Source: Bacteroidales bacterium UBA2712
GTDB lineage: Bacteria; Bacteroidota; Bacteroidia; Bacteroidales; Paludibacteraceae
Assembly: GCA_002354055.1 (NCBI GenBank)
Contig: DEKW01000017.1
Location: forward strand, 1-64,000
Direction: 5' to 3'
Length of the DNA stretch: 64,000 nucleotides
Below, one piece after another: positions 59,321-64,000 of the stretch; positions within the stretch are counted from its first letter, which is position 1; the number at the start of each line of letters is the position of its first letter. The notes under the pieces are model-generated. The model searched no databases and was not told the DNA's origin. It was given only the letters and a program-made list of their open reading frames with translations. A program made the translations under genes and the position numbers.

Positions 59321-60862
59321 ATGGAATTAAGCGAACAAGAACAAGTACGGCGGCAGAGTCTGCAGACGATGCGAGACATGGGGATTGATCCCTATCCTGC
59401 GGCCGAGTATCAAGTAACCGGTTTTTCGACCGATATTAAGGCCGGATTTGTAGATGAAGGTGAAGGCGTTTGGCACACGGGTGACACCGTACGTATCGCC
59501 GGACGTCTGATGTCCAAGCGAATCATGGGAAAAGCCTCGTTCATCGAGATCCAGGACTCCAAAGGACGTATTCAGGTCTATGTCTCCCGAGACGACATCC
59601 AAGCACCCGTAGCAGAGGGTGAGCAGCCAACCACCGTCGAGCAGCAGATGTACAACGTCGTTTTCAAAAAACTGCTAGATATCGGCGATTTCATCGGTAT
59701 AGAAGGCTTCGTTTTCCGTACGCAGATGGGTGAGATTTCCGTGCATGCGAAGAAACTGACCGTATTGGCCAAATCGCTTCGTCCGCTGCCGATCGTCAAG
59801 TACAAAGACGGCGTAGCATATGACGGATTCAACGATCCCGAGCAGCGTTACCGCCAGCGTTATGTGGATCTCGTGGTCAACGAAGGTGTCAAGGATACCT
59901 TCCTCAAACGCGCCACCATCCTCCGCACGATGCGTCAGGTCTTCGACGAGGCGGGTTACACGGAGGTGGAGACGCCTATCCTGCAGCAGATTGCCGGCGG
60001 CGCTTCAGCTCGTCCGTTCATCACCCATCATAACTCGCTCGACGTGGATATGTACCTCCGTATCGCGACCGAGCTCTACCTCAAACGCCTTATTGTCGGC
60101 GGTTTTGAGGGTGTATATGAGATCGGCCGTAACTTCCGTAACGAAGGTATGGACCGCAGCCACAACCCGGAGTTCACCTGCATGGAACTCTACGTACAAT
60201 ACAAGGACTACAACTGGATGATGGGCTTCACGGAGCAACTTCTCGAGAAGATCGCCATCGCCGTCAACGGCACGACGAAAGTGCAGATCGGCGACCATGA
60301 GATTGATTTCAAGGCGCCTTACCGCCGTCTGCCGATCCTCGATGCCATCAAAGAGAAAACCGGTCTTGACCTCGCTTCGATGAGCGAAGACGAGATCCGC
60401 GTGGAGGCAAAGAAACTCGGCGTAGAGGATACGGAGCACATGGGCAAAGGCAAACTCATCGACGAGATTTTCGGCGAGACCTGCGAGGGCACCTTTATCC
60501 AGCCGACCTTCATCACCGACTACCCTGTGGAGATGTCGCCGCTGACGAAGATGCACCGCTCCAAACCCGGTCTGACCGAGCGTTTCGAGCTGATGGTGAA
60601 CGGCAAAGAGCTGGCAAACGCCTACTCCGAGCTGAACGACCCGATCGACCAATACAACCGTTTCGTAGAGCAGATGAAGCTTGCCGACAAGGGTGACGAC
60701 GAGGCGATGGTGATCGACCATGACTTCATGCGCGCGCTCGAGTATGGTATGCCGCCGACATCGGGCATCGGTATCGGTATCGACCGTCTGGCGATCCTCA
60801 TGACCGGTCAGCCGACCATCCAGGAGGTACTTCTTTTCCCGACGATGAAACCGGAGGCATAA
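59321..60862 (+). CDS. lysS: Lysyl-tRNA synthetase (class II)
   Basis: LysS charges tRNA-Lys. The 513-residue protein has the anticodon OB-fold (DTVRIAGRLMSKRIMGKASFIEI region), motif 2 in FRNEGMDRSHNPEFTCMELY, and motif 3 in GIGIGIDRLAILMTG, with ETPILQQIAGGASARPFITH in the active site. It starts MELSEQEQVRRQ at ATG 59321. gpsA follows after 1 bp. Confidence 0.97.
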   Translation: MELSEQEQVRRQSLQTMRDMGIDPYPAAEYQVTGFSTDIKAGFVDEGEGVWHTGDTVRIAGRLMSKRIMGKASFIEIQDSKGRIQVYVSRDDIQAPVAEGEQPTTVEQQMYNVVFKKLLDIGDFIGIEGFVFRTQMGEISVHAKKLTVLAKSLRPLPIVKYKDGVAYDGFNDPEQRYRQRYVDLVVNEGVKDTFLKRATILRTMRQVFDEAGYTEVETPILQQIAGGASARPFITHHNSLDVDMYLRIATELYLKRLIVGGFEGVYEIGRNFRNEGMDRSHNPEFTCMELYVQYKDYNWMMGFTEQLLEKIAIAVNGTTKVQIGDHEIDFKAPYRRLPILDAIKEKTGLDLASMSEDEIRVEAKKLGVEDTEHMGKGKLIDEIFGETCEGTFIQPTFITDYPVEMSPLTKMHRSKPGLTERFELMVNGKELANAYSELNDPIDQYNRFVEQMKLADKGDDEAMVIDHDFMRALEYGMPPTSGIGIGIDRLAILMTGQPTIQEVLLFPTMKPEA

Positions 60863-60863
60863 T

Positions 60864-61853
60864 ATGTACAGAAAAATCGCTATTTTAGGTTCGGGCTCAT
60901 GGGCTACTGCGCTGGCAAAGATTGTCATGCAGAACCAACCGGAGCTGAACTGGTTCATTCGTCGCCAGGAGGTGATCGATGAGTTCATCGCCACGGGCAA
61001 GAACCCGTCCTATCTCGGCGCCGCCAATTTTGACGTGAGCCGTATCCATTTCTCTTCGGATATCAACCAGACCGTAGCGCAGTCGGACGTGCTGATTCTC
61101 GCGATTCCATCGCCCTATGTGAAGCAATCGCTGACGAAGATCCGCCGCGACATGACCCATAAAGTGGTCATCTCTGCGGTCAAAGGTATGATCCCCGATG
61201 AGAACGTCATCGTCACGGATTATCTGCATAACCGTTTCCGTATTCCTTTTGACCAACTGGGCGTCATCGCCGGTCCGTGTCACGCGGAGGAGATCGCTTT
61301 GGAGCGTCTCTCGTACCTCACTATCGGTTGTGAGAACAGGCAGAACGCGGAGTTGTGGTCCAAACTGTTTGAGACGCCATACGTCCACACTACCCTTTCC
61401 AACGATGTCATCGGCTTGGAGTACAGCTCCGTTATGAAGAATATCTACGCCATCGCAGCCGGTATGTGTCAGGCTTTACACTACGGTGATAACTTCCAGG
61501 CCGTGCTGCTGTCCAACGCCATCCAGGAGATCCAGCGTTTCGCGACCGCGATGAGCAATGTGCCGCGTGACATCACGGCTTCGGGTTATCTGGGCGACGT
61601 CCTCGTCACGGGTTATTCGCAGTTCAGCCGTAACCGTCAGTTCGGTCAGATGCTCGGACTCGGCTATTCGGTCAAGGCCGCGCAGATGGAGATGGAGATG
61701 GTAGCCGAAGGCTATTATGGCACGAAAGCCATCCATATGGCCAACGAGCGAATGCAGGTTGCCCTGCCGATCGTCGATGCCATGTACGAGATCCTCTACA
61801 ACCGCCAGAAGGCAAAACCGATTATCAAGTCATTAACTACTAAATTACAATAA
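60864..61853 (+). CDS. gpsA: Glycerol-3-phosphate dehydrogenase [NAD(P)+]
   Basis: GpsA reduces dihydroxyacetone phosphate to sn-glycerol 3-phosphate for phospholipids. The 329-residue protein has the cofactor loop AILGSGSWATALAKIV, the catalytic Lys in VISAVKGMIPDE, AGPCHAEEIALERLSYL, and GLEYSSVMKNIYAIAAGM, where the second Lys is kept. The N-terminal glycine loop reads GSGSWA rather than the usual GAGSWG. It lies 1 bp after lysS. Confidence 0.95.
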   Translation: MYRKIAILGSGSWATALAKIVMQNQPELNWFIRRQEVIDEFIATGKNPSYLGAANFDVSRIHFSSDINQTVAQSDVLILAIPSPYVKQSLTKIRRDMTHKVVISAVKGMIPDENVIVTDYLHNRFRIPFDQLGVIAGPCHAEEIALERLSYLTIGCENRQNAELWSKLFETPYVHTTLSNDVIGLEYSSVMKNIYAIAAGMCQALHYGDNFQAVLLSNAIQEIQRFATAMSNVPRDITASGYLGDVLVTGYSQFSRNRQFGQMLGLGYSVKAAQMEMEMVAEGYYGTKAIHMANERMQVALPIVDAMYEILYNRQKAKPIIKSLTTKLQ

Positions 61854-61855
61854 TC

Positions 61856-61882
61856 ATGAAAGTTCGAGCTAGTCGAATGTAA
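61856..61882 (+). other. Candidate leader peptide ORF between gpsA and pgi
   Basis: ATG 61856 opens an eight-codon frame (MKVRASRM) that stops at TAA 61880-61882, inside the left arm of the hairpin at 61872-61902. It begins 2 bp after the gpsA stop, so ribosomes ending gpsA could re-initiate there. No evidence of translation beyond position. Confidence 0.25.
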
Positions 61883-61902
61883 GTTCGCTTACACAATTCG
61901 AC
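61872..61902 (+). promoter_or_regulatory. RNA hairpin with TTCG loop before pgi
   Basis: GTCGAA (61872-61877) pairs with TTCGAC (61897-61902), and TGTAAG (61878-61883) with CTTACA (61888-61893), around a TTCG tetraloop; a CAA bulge lies on the 3' side. The 12 bp stem has no T-run after it, so a processing, attenuation or stabilising hairpin is likelier than a terminator. Confidence 0.6.
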
Positions 61903-61932
61903 GAAGCCGAAGTTCCAAAATTTGCTAAAATT

Positions 61933-63273
61933 ATGAAACTGTGTTTGAAGAACGCAGCGTGCTTTGTGGACGCCGCTGCTTTGAAGAAACTGGAGTCGCA
62001 AACCGAAGCCGCCAACCTCCTCTTGGAGAATGGTCAGGGAGCAGGAAACGACTACATCGGATGGGTACATCTACCCTCCTCTATCACGGATGAGTTCCTC
62101 GCTGAGGTTCAGGCTTCGGCAGACGAGTTGCGTCGTCGTTGCGAGGTGGTCATCGTTGCCGGTATCGGCGGTTCGTATCTCGGCGCACGCGCTGTGAACG
62201 AGGCGCTCGCTTCGGCTTTCGATGCCTTCGTAGCCAAAGACCGCAAAAATCCCTATGTCGTTTATGCAGGCAATAACATCGGTGAGGATTACCTGGCAGA
62301 ACTCATGGAGTTCCTCGCAGACAAACAATTCGGTATTATCAATATCTCCAAATCCGGTACGACGACCGAGACCGCGTTGGCTTTCCGTCTCTTGAAGACC
62401 ATGCTTGAGAAGCAGGTGGGCAAAGAGGAGGCGAAACATCGTATCGTAGCCGTTACCGACCGCGCGAAAGGTGCGCTCCGCAGCCTTGCGACCAAAGAGG
62501 GCTACAAGACTTTCGTCATCCCGGACAACGTGGGCGGACGTTTCTCTGTCCTCACGCCGGTAGGCTTGCTGCCGATCGCAGTAGCCGGTGGTGACATCAA
62601 AGCGCTCGTCAAAGGTGCGCAGGATATGGAGAAAGCGACGGATGTCAAAGTGCCGTACGCAGAGAACCCGGCTTGCCAGTATGCCGCTATCCGTAATGCC
62701 CTCTATCAGGGCGGAAAGAAGATTGAGATCCTTGTCAACTTCAACCCCAAACTGCATTATTTCTCCGAGTGGTGGAAACAGCTCTACGGCGAGTCCGAGG
62801 GTAAGGACCACAAGGCTATCTTCCCGGCTTCTGTGGACTTCACCACCGACCTGCACTCGATGGGTCAGTGGATCCAGGATGGCGAGCGTACGATCTTCGA
62901 GACCGTCATCTCAATCGAGAAGGCCAATAAGAAAGTGCTTGTTCCGATGGACGAAGAGAACCTCGATGGTCTGAATTTCCTTGCCGGCAAACGGGTCGAT
63001 GAAGTGAACAAGATGGCGGAACTCGGTACGCAGCTTGCGCATGTCGATGGCGGTGTGCCGAATATCCATATCTCCTTCGAGAAGATTGACGAGTACAATA
63101 TCGGTCAGTTCATCTATTTCTTCGAGCGCGGCTGCGGTATCTCCGGCTATGTGCTGGACGTCAATCCGTTCAACCAACCGGGCGTAGAGGCATACAAGAA
63201 GAACATGTTCGCTCTTCTCGACAAACCCGGCTACGAGGCAGAATCCAAGGCCATCAAAGAGAGACTTGGATAA
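61933..63273 (+). CDS. pgi: Glucose-6-phosphate isomerase
   Basis: Pgi interconverts glucose 6-phosphate and fructose 6-phosphate. The 446-residue protein is of the shorter bacterial type, with VVIVAGIGGSYLGARAVNEA, NISKSGTTTETALAFRLL (phosphate-binding), DNVGGRFSVLTPVGLLPIAV, the catalytic Glu in QLYGESEGKDHKAIFPA and a C-terminal NPFNQPGVEAYKKNMFALL that carries the catalytic Lys. It lies 79 bp after gpsA behind a stable hairpin. Confidence 0.97.
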   Translation: MKLCLKNAACFVDAAALKKLESQTEAANLLLENGQGAGNDYIGWVHLPSSITDEFLAEVQASADELRRRCEVVIVAGIGGSYLGARAVNEALASAFDAFVAKDRKNPYVVYAGNNIGEDYLAELMEFLADKQFGIINISKSGTTTETALAFRLLKTMLEKQVGKEEAKHRIVAVTDRAKGALRSLATKEGYKTFVIPDNVGGRFSVLTPVGLLPIAVAGGDIKALVKGAQDMEKATDVKVPYAENPACQYAAIRNALYQGGKKIEILVNFNPKLHYFSEWWKQLYGESEGKDHKAIFPASVDFTTDLHSMGQWIQDGERTIFETVISIEKANKKVLVPMDEENLDGLNFLAGKRVDEVNKMAELGTQLAHVDGGVPNIHISFEKIDEYNIGQFIYFFERGCGISGYVLDVNPFNQPGVEAYKKNMFALLDKPGYEAESKAIKERLG

Positions 63274-63290
63274 TTGCCCAATTACGGTCT

Positions 63291-63345
63291 AATCGTTAGT
63301 GATTCGTTGGAAATAAGTTGGTTATTCGTTAGTTATTTCTACTAC
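63291..63345. repeat. 11 bp quasi-repeat between pgi and the T9SS plug gene
   Basis: Units AATCGTTAGTG, ATTCGTTGGAA, ATAAGTTGGTT and ATTCGTTAGTT follow one another with an exact 11 bp period, then a degenerate fifth. They fill the spacer between the converging genes. Confidence 0.7.
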
Positions 63346-63351
63346 GATTAA

Positions 63352-64000
63352 CTACTGTGATTTAACGGAAGAAACGCCGATCAATCGGTCGTACCGCGCG
63401 CCGAAAGGACGCCAATAGACATAGACGGCGTATTCGTTTTCGGTCTGCCAATAACTACCATCCACTCGCTGGGTGGTAGTTTTTTGTTGTACCCCTTGAC
63501 TCTTGGCTCTTGACTCTTGACTCTTAGGTACAAACCAATACTGGAAATCATACCCACCCTGCTTTACCAAGGCCGTGAGCCAATAAACTTTGGCTTCCGC
63601 GTCATACTGCATGCGGTTGCGAAGGCTTAACTCATTACCGAAGATTTCTCCGCCGACATACAGCGCGCCGTCAAACCACGGCTGCTCCGCCGGAACGGTC
63701 CAATACACCCACATATACTCCGCTTCCGTGTCGCTGTCGTTCGTGCGCTCGGCGTTCACCACAAAACGGCCGTCGGAGTCAAACTCATGGATATATTGCC
63801 CTTTCGTGATCTCGTTCGGGAAGAGCAGCGCATGATAATCGCCCATCTCGTGATACACGCGGTCGATGCCGTAACCCGCATAGAAACAGGAGAAAGCATC
63901 GAAATGGTGGTACTCGTTTCCCGCCTCGAAGATGAGCGCTTTGTTATTAATGTACCGTAGCCGGTTAGGCTCCACGAAGGTCGGTTGCGTCATCGTCACC
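63352..64000 (-). CDS. Type IX secretion plug protein (DUF5103), C-terminal part
   Basis: This frame enters from the right edge and stops at 63352-63354. It gives the last 215 or so residues of a DUF5103 protein, now known as a T9SS plug-domain family. Typical blocks are EPNRLRYINNKALIFEAGNEYHHFD, EAEYMWVYWTVP, DGALYVGGEIF and VKQGGYDFQYWFVP. Members are periplasmic beta-domain proteins linked to the gliding/T9SS export channel. Residues encoded by 63495-63529 (KSQESRAKSQG) come from a heptamer tract and precede a Gln/Thr-rich stretch. The N-terminal half lies outside the window. The presence of T9SS agrees with the C-terminal tails of the two C10 proteases. Confidence 0.85.
   Translation of the reverse strand, partial: VTMTQPTFVEPNRLRYINNKALIFEAGNEYHHFDAFSCFYAGYGIDRVYHEMGDYHALLFPNEITKGQYIHEFDSDGRFVVNAERTNDSDTEAEYMWVYWTVPAEQPWFDGALYVGGEIFGNELSLRNRMQYDAEAKVYWLTALVKQGGYDFQYWFVPKSQESRAKSQGVQQKTTTQRVDGSYWQTENEYAVYVYWRPFGARYDRLIGVSSVKSQ
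63495..63529. repeat. Five CTTGACT heptamers inside the T9SS plug gene
   Basis: Five exact 7 bp units, three of them CTTGACT (AGTCAAG on the coding strand), encode KSQESRAKSQ. It is among the most regular tracts in the window. Confidence 0.92.

Overview
This window looks like chromosomal DNA from an anaerobic, probably gut-type and possibly uncultured member of the Bacteroidales. The evidence is as follows. Ten promoters have the Bacteroidetes architecture (TTGC or TTTG, then exactly 19 bp, then TAnnTTTG). Shine-Dalgarno sites are essentially absent. There is a type IX secretion plug protein, a DUF1599 / BT_3928-like gene pair, and C10 proteases with Bacteroidetes-style C-terminal tails. Anaerobic enzymes are present: a 2-oxoacid:acceptor oxidoreductase, QueH, and NAD-linked dihydroorotate dehydrogenase PyrDK. 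About 98% of the window is coding. No rRNA, tRNA, insertion sequence, phage or CRISPR array was recognised, and no gene-free stretch exceeds 300 bp.

Layout. 1-3.4 kb: the end of an unknown gene with a terminator, then queH and a cation/proton antiporter on +, with an exosortase-like gene converging on -. 3.4-4.45 kb: tsaD (-), divergent from 4.6-16.4 kb on +, which carries an outer-membrane barrel protein, waaA, hisS, a DUF1599 protein, a DoxX-like membrane protein, two tandem C10 cysteine proteases, tpiA, a gamma-carbonic-anhydrase-like protein, pyrH, frr and rsgA. 16.4-19.35 kb (-): korB and korA with their own promoter. 19.4-49.0 kb (-): 23 consecutive co-directional genes that encode the whole UMP pathway (carAB, pyrB, pyrC, pyrDK, pyrE, pyrF), the IMP pathway except purK (purF, D, T, L, M, E, C, B, H), both branches to AMP and GMP (purA, guaB, guaA), folD, an aspartate aminotransferase and a formate-channel-like protein. 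49.2-54.1 kb: lepA, a DUF1295 membrane protein (-), a UmuC-like polymerase and a short-chain dehydrogenase. 54.1-59.1 kb (-): SIMPL protein, a receiver/PEP-synthase-like protein and gdhA. 59.3-63.3 kb (+): lysS, gpsA and pgi. The right edge cuts a T9SS plug gene (-).

How the genes fit together. The nucleotide block has its only recognisable promoter upstream of pyrC, and most junctions overlap (ATGA) or are under 50 bp, so it may be one transcript of about 29.6 kb. FolD makes formyl-tetrahydrofolate for PurH. PurT uses free formate, which the terminal FNT-like channel could supply. The aminotransferase could supply aspartate for PyrB, PurA and PurC. Three enzymes have unusual architectures: PurF lacks its Cys1 glutaminase nucleophile, PyrB carries a PyrI-type zinc knuckle without the PyrI allosteric domain, and PurE has no PurK partner in the window.

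The most unexpected signal is a family of about 20 short periodic tracts, with units of 7, 8 or 11 bp and a different word each time. They lie in spacers and across stop/start junctions, and also in frame inside loops or linkers of conserved enzymes (QueH, exosortase, HisS, RsgA twice, KorA, a dehydrogenase, the T9SS plug protein).
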